This document shows positions 34,001 to 45,838 of a DNA stretch of 64,000 bases, piece after piece. The number at the start of each line of letters is the position of its first letter. The stretch's first letter is position 1. The translations under genes were made by a program, and so were the position numbers. The stretch is from Xanthostigma xanthostigma (lineage: Eukaryota > Arthropoda > Insecta > Raphidioptera > Raphidiidae): NCBI GenBank assembly GCA_963575645.1, contig OY754466.1, positions 13,122,001 to 13,186,000 of the forward strand, in the 5' to 3' direction. The notes under the pieces are model-generated. The model saw only the letters and a program-made list of their open reading frames with translations. It searched no databases and was not told the DNA's origin.

Positions 34001-35222
34001 CGCTCAATACTATCGACACGTAAAATTTACGTATAATCAAAAATAAGCAATGATATTTATAATAGTATTTATTAATAATAATTTTTATCATAAAAAACTA
34101 AAAGAAATTCAAAAATAATTAAAATTAACAATAACTCTTAGTAAAAATAGCAGCTACAAAGTTGTTTAAATAACAGCTAGGGCATATTTTAACTTGGTGC
34201 TCGCCACATATGTATTGGTTTTTTGCATTTTGAACAGTATGTTGTAGTCATTCTCTTTTTAGCGGTAGGGCATTTATGACAATATTTTCTAGGACCTTTT
34301 TTATTATTATTGTTGTCTTCTTCTCGAGCTTCTTCTATCTCACTTGTTTTTTCCAGAATATTCTCAATAATTTTAAAAAATACACATAGGCCACCTTTCT
34401 GAGTGTGATGTAGATGCAACTGGATCTTCAGAAACAGGAAGTGCAATGGAGGTTTACTGAACTTTTTCGGTTCCCAAACATTTCTCAAACATATTTCTAA
34501 GGTTTCTTCTGAGTTGTCTTCTTCGGGCAAACAATCTGGGTCGCATAAACTATCGTCAGATTCACTGTCTGTAGTTTTGTTCTATCTCAACATTATCTTC
34601 TACTTCACTATCACCACTTTCATATAAAAGTTGTTCAATTTCAGCATCTGTTAGTCCTTTTCTACTCATTTTCATACTATAAAATTCCCGCACAATACTA
34701 TCGAAACGTCAGACTTACGTATTAAAAATTATCTCTTAATACTATCGACACGGAAATTTTGACTTACAGTTTTAAATGATGGTACAACATGAACACTTCC
34801 ACTTGTAACACTGTACTAAACTGTGCAGAACGTCTATAATATATCTTAAGGAGGGCACTGCTAGAGGGTGGAAAGGGAATTTTAAAAGATGGGGTTGCTG
34901 CAGGGGAGTTTTTGAAAAAATACGTAATTTTTACGTATGATAGTATTCTAGGGTTAACAAGAAAATATACGAACATGGAGCCAGCCACTAATTACATAAA
35001 ATATACTTCGTAGGTAGTTCAGTGTTAGACTCGTTACGATCGCAGCGAGACACGTTCAAAGGCGTACACCGTCGATTGTTAAATATGGCCAACACTTTAG
35101 GACTCAGCAATACTACTATGCGTCTTATTGAAAAACGGGTATCACAAGACAAACTTATACTAATCGGCGGGATGCTAATAACTTGTGTAATAATAATATT
35201 GATTATAATTTATGTAGCCTAA
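31035..35222 (+). CDS. Membrin: Membrin (Golgi SNAP receptor complex member 2)
   Basis: Three exons (31035-31168, 31257-31549, 35014-35222) give 211 residues. The start MEPLYHETN matches the family's N-terminus. The middle has [20 protein letters not shown] and [10 protein letters not shown]. The C-terminal Qb-SNARE helix includes [15 protein letters not shown], followed by a tail-anchor membrane helix ([20 protein letters not shown]) and one last residue. Membrin acts in ER-to-Golgi vesicle fusion with syntaxin 5, Bet1 and Sec22/Ykt6. Length and domain order fit a full-length protein. Intron 2 (3.46 kb) has collected a Helitron, an hAT and a piggyBac element. AATAAA at 35247-35252 is the likely polyadenylation signal. 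Confidence 0.95.
31851..32539 (+). mobile_element. Non-autonomous Helitron with tRNA-Lys-like insert, copy 2
   Basis: Starts TCTATACTAATATATACAGC after A and ends CCCGGGTGAAACCGGG...CTAG before T. The tRNA-like block is 32125-32194 (GCCCGGATAGCTCAGTCGG ... GGTTCAAGCCCC). It resembles tRNA-Lys but has lost bases in the anticodon arm. In Membrin intron 2. Confidence 0.75.
32635..33732 (+). mobile_element. hAT transposon remnant with transposase N-terminal fragment
   Basis: Starts CAGGGCCCTCGCGCCC and ends CGAGGGCCCTG, with exact 8-bp duplication TGTGTCGC (32627-32634, 33733-33740). About 33480-33600 (+) encodes [18 protein letters not shown] and [12 protein letters not shown], the N-terminus typical of ZMYM/TTF-type hAT transposases. 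The catalytic part is gone. Confidence 0.75.
33987..34953 (-). mobile_element. piggyBac transposon, internally deleted
   Basis: TTAA flanks both ends (33983-33986, 34954-34957). Termini are CCCTAGAATACTATC and GATAGTATTCTAGGG, close to the classical piggyBac end CCCTAGAAAGATA. On the minus strand the transposase's acidic N-terminus is present near 34670-34510 with a frameshift. The catalytic DDD domain is missing. The C-terminal Cys-rich finger is kept (about 34290-34195; CHKC, then [10 protein letters not shown]). It is not functional by itself but could be mobilised. Confidence 0.85.
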
Positions 35223-36247
35223 TGTTTTTTTTATATCAAAGATACTAATAAAAAGTGTTCAGAATGTCGATAAAGATGCGCTAAAACAAACAATATGGTT
35301 AATAAAACTATTTTTAAACTTACTGTGTTTTGGGAAATTATTGTCTACAAAATGTGCTGCTTTTTGCTATGAAAATTAAAATACGTTCACCATTTTATAT
35401 CGGTAAACAATGTTTAATATTAAACATAAAAAAATCTATTACTTTTGTACTTGTTGACCAATACAAAAACGAATGTGCATGGAGTCTTGTACTGTCATGG
35501 AGTGGTGAATTATTGCGGTTTTTGTACGGTTCATATTTTACGGTATTTGTGTTAGGCACCATTTTAATTATACTTGCACACTGCGGTTCAAATTTTCTTT
35601 AACGTTTTATTACCTATACATTATCCGTTTTTCGCACTGATACATATCTATCGATAGCTGATGAAACAAAAAGGAGAGAACATTTGAACGTCTGACATTT
35701 TGTAAGAACTTTTCTGGGGCATGCGCATATGTACGCGTTTAATTATGTGGGTATGGATGGTAGAGGGTAAGGAGAACAATATCTGTTTATGAAAAGTGTC
35801 CGTCAAAAAGAGCGAAATTAAGATGGCGTCACCGTAGGAAGAGTGTCAATTTCTCTTTATAGGTTATATTTACCAAATAATGTTTGACGACGTAAGTGAT
35901 CGAGGTTTTATTTACTGTGAATATATTAACTACTCTAGTCGCCAAAAATGTTAAATATTTTCTTTCAGAACACTTCACTTCGTCTACAACTGCTAAGTTT
36001 ACATTAAACACTTTTTCTACACTAGTGCCATTCTGGTCACTTTTTGAACTGTTATTTGACGCTTTCAGACGGACACTTTTTCAGTTTTACTCCCATATAA
36101 GATGATTCTCCTTACCTCTACCCTCCATACCCGTGGGTCAAAAATAATTACTAAGCGTCCTGTAAAAATGCAAGTTCGAACACGTCTACGATGCGTGTTT
36201 GAGAAATAATCCTAAATGGCCGTGGAGTATGGACTAAAGCGTCGATT
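35223..36247. other. Intergenic, no gene seen
   Basis: Membrin 3' UTR and flank, then unique-looking DNA. About 35740-36130 contains the imperfect inverted repeat GTATGGATGGTAGAGGTAAGGAG / CTCCTTACCTC...CATACC, probably a small MITE. Open frames of 60-90 codons here have no recognisable domain. Confidence 0.35.
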
Positions 36248-36261
36248 ATCCATATTTATGT

Positions 36262-37217
36262 AAATAAAATAGAATAGTCCTAATCCAAAAAAAAAAAAAA
36301 ATTAATGCAATTTATAACAATCGTTTCGACCAAGATCAAGTATAGACGCTGATGACCTCAGCTGTTGAGCGTCTATAATTCACAATCTCTCTCCCTAGAT
36401 CAAGTCATCTTCAGATACGAATGTGTTATTGAATAAGGATTAAGTTTTATCCGTCGATATATGACTTTGATAAACACAAAATGTAGTTTTTGACGTGATA
36501 ACGTCTTATAAATTGATGTATCACCAATCTTATAAATTGATAAAACACCGGCTGCATGCACGAAAAAGTGTAACGTTCCGCCTGACCCTGTGCGTGCTTT
36601 TCTCGAAAACGGCCCTAACGATTTGGATGAAATTTACTGAAAAGGGATTTTGGGGGGCAAAAAATCGTTTTAGCTAGGTCTCATCTCTCGAAAAAATCGT
36701 TTTCATACAAATTTTATCATTATAAAAATCAATTTTTTGACGTATGAAAATACTTAAATATTGTAAATAGGTTTTGGAATTTTATATAAACAGTGAAACA
36801 ATTGTTTTCAAAATAATATGACAGTTAATCTTTGAGACTTAAAATAAATACGAAAGAAAGAAAGTTAAAAAAAAACAATTATATTTTAGGTGGTGAGTAA
36901 TTTTAATAAATAAAATTAACCTAAATTTGAAGCGAAAGATGCAATATCATAGATTCGAATTATTATAATTATTATATAAATTTAGGTTATGTATTACGGA
37001 ATACGTTATCACGTAAAACTATCGTCCGTAAACCGACTTTACAGACAACCAATTTTTTAATTACACATTGACTTTTAATTTACATTCATATCTGAAGATG
37101 ACCTGATCTAGGTCGAAACGATCGTTATAAATTAAATTAAAAATTTTTTTGGATTCGGTCTATTCTATTTTATTTTATTTACAAAAATGCTTAATCCAAA
37201 CTATGAACTCACAATTG
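36262..37217 (+). mobile_element. Palindromic PLE-like element, family E
   Basis: ATCCATATTTATGT occurs at 36248-36261 and 37218-37231 (14-bp duplication). Arms share AAATAAAATAGAATAGTCC/GGTCTATTCTATTTTATTT ends, and a tail of about 35 bp follows the right arm. The right-arm core at 37092-37120 is CTGAAGA-T-GACCT-GATCT-AGGTC-GAAACG. The left arm is rearranged by a small internal duplication. Another element (36492-37052) is nested in it. Confidence 0.75.
36492..37052. mobile_element. GACGTGATAACG element, copy 1
   Basis: Starts GACGTGATAACGTC and near its right end has ACGTTATCACGTAAAAC followed by ACAGACAACCAA, so part of the termini are inverted repeats. Other copies are 39661-40073 and 50637-51202, all inserted next to T-runs. 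The class is unknown to me and there is no transposase. Confidence 0.6.
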
Positions 37218-37464
37218 ATCCATATTTATGTTGGTGGCTTTTACGACAATGGACTATTCCATAATAATTCACTTCATGCCGAAAAGTATACTTTTTAATA
37301 TTAAAACAATAAATAATTCAGCCAAGCCAATAATAAATAAACCACTCTAAAATGAATGAGTTAATTTTGATAAAATATGTACATAAATACAGAATGTAAA
37401 ATATTGTGATGTTAGAACCAAGATTAAAGAAATAAAATTAAAACTTTTTAAAATACCTTTTTTG

Positions 37465-37470
37465 TTTATT
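37465..37470 (-). terminator. EFHC-like gene polyadenylation signal
   Basis: AATAAA on the minus strand about 30 bases after the stop codon at 37501-37503. Confidence 0.5.
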
Positions 37471-37500
37471 TGTGAATACAAATTTAAAAAAAAAAAAAAC

Positions 37501-40500
37501 CTATTCAAAATGCGTACATTGGTACGGTTCTTTTTTAATTTTCAGTTGGCACTGATCATTTCTATCGAGTGCGCATTTATCCGAAGGATCGTCTGAAAAT
37601 CGAACAGTTTTCTGTGCACTTTCTTTTTTTGCTGCACGACAGGAATCTTGATAGTCGTGTTTCTCCGGAGGGCATTCTTTATTATAGAAATTTTCCGTTT
37701 TGCTACAAAGATCCTGATGTTTAGCCAAAACATTTTCGTAATATAACGACTCTCTTTCTTTAGGATTTTCCACAATTTCATTTTTGCGAGGCATCAAGCA
37801 GCACGGAGGCTCCGGTTTAGGTCTGACCTCTTTACATTCAGTTTTTGGACGATCGCCTAAGTTCGGTTCGTAACGACATTCCATATCGGGCTGTGTTATG
37901 CCAAATTCGGGCGTGGCCTGTTTCGAAGCCTCGGTACGTTCGAAAGTAGGTTTGTCTTCTTTATACGGATCGTAAGGTTCATCCAGTTTGCCGATAGAAT
38001 AGTGACGATCGTGAACTTCAATGTTCGCTAAACATTTCTCCAACGGATCTACAATTTGCTCCAGTTTCGCGCCGATCGCATCTCGGGCTTCTTTCGCATC
38101 GCTTATACGATTTCGTTCCATTTGATCCTATTGAAAAAAATAGAAAAATATACCTAATATTTGCTTAAATTAATAAGAAAAAATTCGCAGGTTTGTGGAC
38201 AAAAGTTATATTTATAAATGTACGACTTTTCGTCTATAAATTTAAATAAATAATTTTCAATTTGTACTTGAAAAAGTCTAAATTTATAGACGAAACGTCG
38301 TACATTTATAAATATAACTTTTGTCCACAAACCTGCGAATTTTTTCTTATTAATTATTATCGATGGACACGATATCTAATATACATTTGCTTAAATATTA
38401 CAACTTTTATGCTTTATCAATGTCGATACTGAATTCTTACCTCAATATCATTCTCCAAAAGACCTTGTTTATAAAGACTGTTCCGTATGTTATCGATGAC
38501 GTGTTGAGGAAATTTATCCGGATTGTCTTGCATATACCGATAAACTTTCAAATCGGCACCCGTTATTATGAATCTATGTTCATTTACTACAATAACATGC
38601 CCCACTTGAAAATCTGCCGGCGTGTAGTAGTCAGGATCATTGAGATCAGTTCCGGGTTTTGGAATAAGTGAACTACGAATAAATTTGCCACCCTGAAAAC
38701 GCCAACAGCTACCGATTTATTTGTTTTTCAATATGAATAAATTAAGAAAATATGTTATTTTTTTATAATAAATGTTAATATAAAACCGCTTCCACAATTG
38801 GGATGTGACATAAAATGATACGATATCTGGTGATAAAAATTTAAACTATAAACACATTACATTTTACACAGTGCTAGTATTACTATATATATTAAAAATG
38901 GTGGATTCGACATTACATTTGACCTAAACTCCGCCCTTATGTCAAATCCCAATGGAAATGCAACTATAATGGCATTAATATTGCAAAGTTGTACGCCGGG
39001 ACACATAAAAGTTTTCGATATCCTTACCGAAAACTTTAAATAAAAAATCACAAACTTTAGATTTGCATTGCAACATCATATTTTATAGTGTAGAGCAGTG
39101 GTTCCCAAATAACAGGTAATCGTGGACCCCTAAGTGAACTAGCTAAGTAGTCGGGGACCCCCGAATACCGGGAAAATTTGCAAAATTACACTTAAATTGG
39201 CACGTTTTTAGCGTATCTGAGCATGTTTTTTGAAATTTTTTAATTTTTTTATTTTTTACCGGCTAGCCGCGGACCCCTTGCAAACTATCCGCGGACCCCT
39301 GGGGTTCCGCGGACCACCTTTTGGGAACCACTGGTGTAGAGTGCAAACAAAAAACTTACAATAATGCCAGAATTACGAATGGGCGGTTCATTTATTTTAA
39401 TCGTTCCGTCAGCCAACGAATAAAAAATAATAAACTTTCTGATTTCATCTTCGGGATGTGAAGACTCCAGTTTAGCCGTGTAACGTAAATACTGACATGC
39501 ATTGATGAGTAGTCGTACTTCGTCTTTCTTCGGACGCTTCGGTAAGCAGGTAATACAAGACTGAAGCGAATCTTCAATTGTGCCGAGACCAGAGGTGTGA
39601 GGTGGAAAGGCCTGACGGGAAAAATAATGTTTTTATTGTTTCGTAAATATATCTATTTTTGACGTGATAACGTCTTATAAATAGATGAAACACCGGCTGC
39701 ACGCACGAAAAAGAGTAACGTTCCGCAAGCGAGAGCGCGATATAAGCGATAGTCTCTCTCTTCTCGCGTGACGTCAGAGAGTAATGTGCGTTCAACATTT
39801 TTTTCGGCTGTTCCAGCGAAAGCTACATCTGACAGATGGCCAGATAAATTATACGGTTTGTTAACAAATATATAATATATATACATTCTTTTAAATGTCT
39901 TTTATAATTGCTTAAAAATATGTATTTTGCTTTGGTTGATCAAATTATTAGTCGGTAAAAATATAGTTTGACAGCTACTAAAATTTAGGTTATGTATTAT
40001 TAAATATGATATTCGAGCGGAATACGTTATCACGTAAAACTATCGTCCGTAAACCGACTTTACAGACAACCAATTTTTTTTTATATCTATACTTTTAAAT
40101 TAAATATAATACAGTTACAACCTCTATAAGTCTAAATTCAAGGGAAACGCTTTTATATGTAACATTTTTCGAGTAAAACATCACTGAAATTAAAATTTGA
40201 ATCTCCTTAAATCTTAGTTCATACTTTCTAGCTGCAATAGTGACAGTGGTTTCTACATAAACTATAATGAGACTTGAGAGCAGTATATCTTGGACACTGC
40301 TGAACCGATTCCCATCAAACATGGCTAAAAACTATGTCGCAAATACCAACTTTCAATGAAATAGAGATGGGCACATGAGAAACGTAATATAGATGGCAGC
40401 AGGTATATAGCTACTTAAGTTATGATTGGTTTTTATAGGAAAACGCGCTTTTTCCCTTCTGATAGCATGCAACCATTTCTTTTTCAGTTCCAAATCTTTT

Positions 40501-43500
40501 GGAAACACAAAACCTTTATAATTTGAACATTGATAAACACAACATATCGGCATTATTATTTTAAATAAACTTATTTTGTACACAGTACAATGAATGGTCC
40601 ACAAATCGAGGTGGTTATATAGCTGGCGCCTCTAGCGGTCAAGTTTGGCAGTGCCCATCCTCATTGATTTACCCGATTTAGTTGCCTATGGCGTCACAGA
40701 CAGACAAACAAAGATTTCAAGCCTATAAAGCCCCTCTTTCTGCATCGGGAGTTAAAAATTCTACTGAAAATGTCACCTAAGGATGCCATAATTAAATTCA
40801 AATGAGAGAAAGTTTGTATTCCGAGATAAGCTTTGGGGGCTTGATTCTTGAAAAGAAGGGAACGGTAATTTTCTTCGACTTATCGAGGTTGACCTGTAGT
40901 AAGCCGATTTTTTTAAAATTAAGATTCAATAAATGTTTAACATTACCCTCGGCACAGGTGGTTTCTTCGCTTCACCAACTTCAAGTGCTGGTTTCTGGTC
41001 GATGTTCAGCATTTTTTTGAAGTAATTACGAGTGAACGGATCGCAGTCGTAAATAAAAAAGCGACGGCCAAGAATAAATATTGTTTCACCGACGAGCAAA
41101 TCTTTCGGCTGATAATATTCGCTTACTTCAGCGTCAGACAGTTCCAAAACAGACGACGGATAGTTAACCGGTCTGTCTTTCCAATTCTTCGGCAGTTTCA
41201 TCTTTTTTAACATTAAAGGAAACGGATCGCGACCACCGTTTCTTTCGTGCATTTCTTTGACGGACATGCAATCATCGGCCAAAAAATAATAAACAGTATA
41301 GCGCCGAAGTTCCCCATGTTCAGTATCTCTATCATCCCATACTGCGTTAAACCTACAACCGATATTATATGACCTACATTGTCGAGCGTCTATAATCTAC
41401 AATCATTATACTGTTACATGTAGGAACAATCTATTCTCATTGTCAAACTCGCTGTCATGTAGGACATTAGATTGTACTCACACAAAAACAAATGATCGTT
41501 CAACATAGAAAAAGGTAGATTTTCAAGCTAAATTTTGATCAATATGCGTAGGAAAACGTTTCCAAGTGGAAATTCGTACAAACAACTACGTTAAATAGAT
41601 GTTGATGCAATTAAAAAAAATCGTTTCAATCGATCAATCTAACAGTTACATTATGGACAAATATGCGTGGCCACAATCTAAAGGTGGCACTTCACATGGC
41701 TATTTGTGTTCGCTATTGGGTGTTTGTTGTATTTGGCAAAATATATGACGTTCAAGGCAAACATGCAAATAGAGGCAAATACGACCATCCACACATGGCA
41801 GTCAAATAACAAACACACAAACATTTGGCAGCAGAACGCAAGGTTCAAAATTCCAGGAATTTTAGCACTGTTTCATTGTCCCAATTCATTTTCAATAGTA
41901 ATTGTTCCAGTTCTCGCTCACAGCACAGACACAAAAATACTGCACGTCCGTACAGGTTCACGGCGCGTGCGCTTCTGAATATGGCCATTGTGTGGACGGT
42001 TTATTTGCGTATTTGCCTATTTTGCTCCTTTGATGTGCCTCGAAAAACCGACAAATGCACGGTAACGTGTATTTGGTATTGGCCTTATTTGTCAAATAGG
42101 CAAATAAGGCCAACACTTTGTCAAATAGACTGTCCACACTTGGTAATTGTTTGCCAAATACACAAATACAAATAGCCATGTGAAGTGCCGGCATAAGGTC
42201 ACTGTCAAATTAGATTTTCTGACGCTTTTTGCGACACAGCGATAATGAATTTAGTAAGTATCAGACTTTAGTAGAGTAATTTATAAACCTAAGAATCTTT
42301 CCGTCGAACTCGAGAAATCTACGCAATTTATCGTCGACTAGAGGCGTCTTCCTAGTGGTTGGTCGAATGGATAAGTATCGGTTCAGAGTATACGGATCAG
42401 GTGGCATGTTTTCTGGTGAATTCAGCACAATTCCTTGACTTAACATGTATTCCTTCACATGAAAATAATTTTCGTCTTATACGTGAATTGTCTATTATAA
42501 AGCATATTGTATTTCTACATGAGTGTGTTCATTAGTTTCTTTTTGAAGATTTCGATAAAAAATGGCGACGGCGCACGCGCAGTCTACAAATAGACTGCGC
42601 TTGCGCACCCCGTATTTTGATCGAAATCCTCTAATAGAAGAAACCAATGAACACACAAAATGCAAGTACATAAGATAATGTTTAATTCGAAAAAAAAAGT
42701 TTGCCTCGATGAAATTAAGATTTTTAAATACCTTGGTGAAGAGATCACAGTCAGTAATGTGGAATACAATACCGTTAAACGGCACATCTATGCCTATATT
42801 AAAATCCTTCCAATGCCAAAAATCTCCCATATCATTTTTCGGTATTTTACCTCTCTTAATCAATCTTCCTTGTTTAAATCCACAATTCTAAAAATAATTG
42901 TACAGATGGCATAATTTTGTCAAGTTAGGTTTCGAAAAATCAGTTACTGGCTTCCAAAGAAATTGCTGTTAATACAGTGTAACCTCTTTATAACGCCCTT
43001 CGTTATAACGAAACACTCCCTATAACGTAGAAAATTTTACAGTTTGGTCGGTTTACCTTAAAACCCATACATTAATACCCTCTTTATAGCGTAACAACCA
43101 TTCTCTATTACGATGAAATATGTTCATATTTAGGCGTATTTAACAGTGTAATTGTTTTTATACAACAAAATGAAGATGATAAAGAGGACGATTTTTAACC
43201 ATCATCAACTATTCAACAAGCACTTGATGCCGCTAAACTTATCGAAACATTCCTATTGTTTAATGAAGGTGATTCCACCACATCCCAAGAGTCAAGACAT
43301 GCATAATACTTAATAAAATACAAAACAAATATTGGCATAGCAAAAACGCCAAGCAAAGTTAACAGACTACATGGAATAAATTAATTAGGTGAAATTTGGT
43401 TATTTTTCTTTCTTCCCTCCATATAACGAAAACTCTTTATAACGAAAAAAAATGCTCGGTCCCTTGAGATTCGTTATAAAGAGGTTACACTGTATATTTA

Positions 43501-45838
43501 CATGGAGAAAAAGACCTCTCTTCTGCAGTAACTTCCGATCCACACTTTACCGCGTTTTTTTTTTTTTTTGTTCTAATAAAACTACTAAGTAGCAGAGAAG
43601 CTGATGTTACTTTGCCAGTAAATAAAACTACTGTTCGTCTCGCTAGAGGAGCACCAAATCAAGTCAACAAGTACGACCGTGACGATTTTACACCCCATGG
43701 GATCAGGGGCTTAAAAAAATAAAATCTATACAACTGACAATAATCAATTGCCCTCACCCGATGTACTTACCGGAACTGTTGGCTCCATAACGGTAATTGT
43801 ATCGTTTTCAAGAAAGTAAATAATATTAACTTGACGCACTCTGTAGTGTTCATCGGGAGATTCTACAATTGTTTGTTTGAAAAACGCATTGAAAGTTAAG
43901 CACTTTGCATCGTACAAAGCAAAATGAGGCATGTACTGTGGCAGCGGCGTGCTTCGAACGCGACCGTACGTTAGCGATGGGTCATATCTAAAAATGATAA
44001 TAAAATCACGATTTACTGCACTCTTACAGTAGAACTTGTGTATTTTCAACTTCTCCTTTGTCCTCACTTCACGGCAATCATAGATCAGCCAGAAAAAACC
44101 TTTATGAATTTGAGGTTAAACATTGTCAAACGTATTTTTTCCATTAGGAGACACGTTGTGTGAGAAGTAGTGAGTTCTAGTGTCATGAAATTTACAATTT
44201 TTTGTACTTCACAAATCCAGATTAGTGGTAGAAGTATCGATTCGAATCGATTCCTTGTGGAAATCGACTGAAACGCAGTGGCATTAAACAATCTTTTAGA
44301 GAACACTGAGGATTCATTGATATTTTGGAACAATAGTGCTCACTAGTGATGTGCCGGATCGTTAAAAATGTATATCCGCGGATACGATATTTGGTTTCAA
44401 GTTCCGCGGATACGGATCTTAACTTTCTTAGAGTACGCGGCGGTAAATATTGCACACCGACCTTTGGAAAGAGACTATCTGTTATGGGAAAAAGTTATTG
44501 ACCTCTTTAAGAGTTAACTCTCATAACAGATTGTCTCTTTCCAAAGATCGATGTGCAATATCTCATTATAAAGATAGTTTTTTAGTACCTTTGAGTTATG
44601 TACCATTGGTATGGTACTCACTACAATAAATGTTTGCAATATAAAGGTGCCAAATACGATTTTAAAAAATAAAAAATAATCTGAATGGAATTTAAGTTTT
44701 TCATTATTACCTAATCACCTATATAAAATTTCATCTATGAATTGAAAATTAATAAGGTAAAAGATTCGCTAAAAACTAACGGATACGGATCTTTCTTTTC
44801 CCTCGGATATCCGGCACATCACTAGTGCTCACCTATCGTCACACAGTACGCTCGCTGAGAAATATTTATGTGTGCCGGCTACGCCTGTGCCACCAGAAAG
44901 AGTTTTTTCAAGTACAGGGTACGTAATTTCTGTTACACGTAGCCAATTATAAAGTCAAAAAGTAGATTACCTGACTTTTTACACCAGATTAAACATTTTT
45001 TTGATATCTGAATTTTCAGACATTGTAAGAAACATTTTTATTTTTTATACCAATTAGTTATCTAATAATAATTATTAGATAATTCATTGACTTTAGTTTC
45101 GTTACTCAATCTGATTATTTAATATGTGAAATATTTAACTGTTTTCTTTCGTTTTATAAATAACAAAAGCTATTTTTAAAATTGCATTAAAAAATTAATT
45201 TTTTTGATGAAATTTTAATTCGCAAATTTTTGAGTAACTTCCAAATCGATTATTTTTCCCAATAATCAATTCTTTCTATCACTAATCCAAATTAATACGA
45301 GTATTTTATGCTCGCTGTGTTATCCCCTTTTCGATTTATGTTTGAGTAGTAAGCTCGAATAACTAGACTAATGGTTCTATTCTGTATGGTCAATGTTACA
45401 ATTAACAGCGCTGTTATCCGCATCACTTTAGCTTACACGATGTCAAATTTAATAGAAAACGACTAAAACATTAACAGAACTGTAAAATCTTAGATTGACC
45501 TTACAGAACAGCATCATATATTTACCACATCTACTATTTAGATATGCTTTAAAATACCTGCATGAATCCTTCGACTCAGTAAATCCGACAGAATTAATGT
45601 CCAATTCCTTCTTGCCAATTCCAAAATCATTATATTTCGGCACTCTATATCCATTAATAAATTCAAATTTATGATTTACATGAAATTTTGTTTGCTTAAA
45701 AAGAAAAAGCCATCGCTCAGTTAAAACTAGAGGGTTTTATATTAATAAATGTTTTGCCATGCAAATAAAAATGTATTAGGTCCTTACAGAGGGATCGGCA
45801 AATGTATATCCTGGAAGTTTTGGCAATCCTTCAGCCAT
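37501..45838 (-). CDS. EFHC1/EFHC2-like DM10-domain protein
   Basis: Nine exons on the minus strand: 45788-45838, 45558-45694, 43771-43987, 42732-42887, 42289-42452, 40947-41352, 39360-39611, 38441-38692 and 37501-38127. They give 753 residues in one frame. The protein starts MAEGLPKLPGYTFADPS like EFHC2. Three DM10 repeats follow, marked by YRVRQVNIIYFLENDTITV, then RRYTVYYFLADD with EMHERNGGRDPFPLML and RRFFIYDCDPFTRNYF, then KFIIFYSLADGTIKINEPP with NEHRFIITGADLKVYRYM. EFHC proteins are microtubule inner proteins of ciliary doublets, so expression in sperm or sensory cilia is expected. The last exon (209 codons) is Cys-, Glu- and Lys-rich, and I see no EF-hand in it, unlike vertebrate EFHC1. 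The donor of exon five (GTTTAT) is weak but frame and homology support it. Five or more transposons sit in its introns. Confidence 0.93.
38171..38384 (+). mobile_element. Palindromic PLE-like element, family F
   Basis: ATTTGCTTAAAT on both sides (38159-38170, 38385-38396) is a 12-bp duplication. Arms about 38171-38250 and 38270-38352 are complementary, and a 32-bp tail follows. The hairpin GTCTA-AATTTA-TAGAC precedes GAAACG at 38267-38297, but the 5' part of the core reads TTGAAAA instead of CTGANGA. It lies in the last intron of the EFHC-like gene, 43 bp upstream of the final exon. Confidence 0.75.
39096..39333. mobile_element. hAT MITE at a splice donor
   Basis: Starts CAGTGGTTCCCAAATAAC and ends TTTTGGGAACCACTG, with exact duplication GTGTAGAG (39088-39095, 39334-39341). 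The element's nearest end is only 26 bp from the end of coding exon 39360-39611. Confidence 0.9.
39661..40073. mobile_element. GACGTGATAACG element, copy 2
   Basis: Same termini as 36492-37052 (GACGTGATAACGTC at the left, ACGTTATCACGTAAAAC and ACAGACAACCAA at the right) but a different central part. In an intron of the EFHC-like gene. Confidence 0.55.
40363..40660 (-). mobile_element. Small element with THAP-like fragment
   Basis: Bounded by AGATGGGCAC and GTGCCCATC, an inverted repeat. On the minus strand about 40550-40400 encodes MPICCVYQCSNYKG-FVFPKDLELKKKWLHAIRR, the first half of a THAP zinc finger (C..C, FPKD, W), but the later C and H ligands are missing. It could be an exon fragment of a P-element-like transposase or of a THAP gene. 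In an intron of the EFHC-like gene, same strand. Confidence 0.5.
41687..42188. mobile_element. MITE with GGCACTTCACATGGC termini
   Basis: Starts GGCACTTCACATGGCTATTT and ends AAATAGCCATGTGAAGTGCC, about 24 bp inverted. The interior repeats ATTTGGCAAA and CAAATAGGCAAATA. No target duplication is clear. In an EFHC-like gene intron. Confidence 0.55.
42975..43492 (+). mobile_element. pogo/Tigger remnant with C-terminal transposase piece
   Basis: Starts CAGTGTAACCTCTTTATAACG after TA and ends CGTTATAAAGAGGTTACACTG before TA. Around 43170-43310 (+) a decayed frame reads IQQALDAAKLIETFLLFNEG, like the C-terminus of Tigger transposases. In an EFHC-like gene intron. Confidence 0.7.
44344..44824. mobile_element. 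hAT MITE (TAGTGATGTGCCGGAT), copy 1
   Basis: Termini TAGTGATGTGCCGGAT and ATCCGGCACATCACTA, with exact 8-bp duplication GTGCTCAC (44336-44343, 44825-44832). An inner palindrome is built from CTATCTGTTATGGGAAAAAG and CATAACAGATTGTCTC. The second copy is at 56608-57096. In an intron of the EFHC-like gene. Confidence 0.85.

Noticed and set aside
37501-38127. EF-hand in the last EFHC exon
   Set aside because: I read the whole exon for a DxDxDG-like loop and found none, although distant loops could escape reading by eye.
42524-42660. Palindrome with GCGCACGCGCAGTCTA arms as a further hammerhead-like element
   Set aside because: It lacks the CTGANGA...GAAA core and a visible 12-14 bp duplication, so it was not grouped with the PLE-like families.
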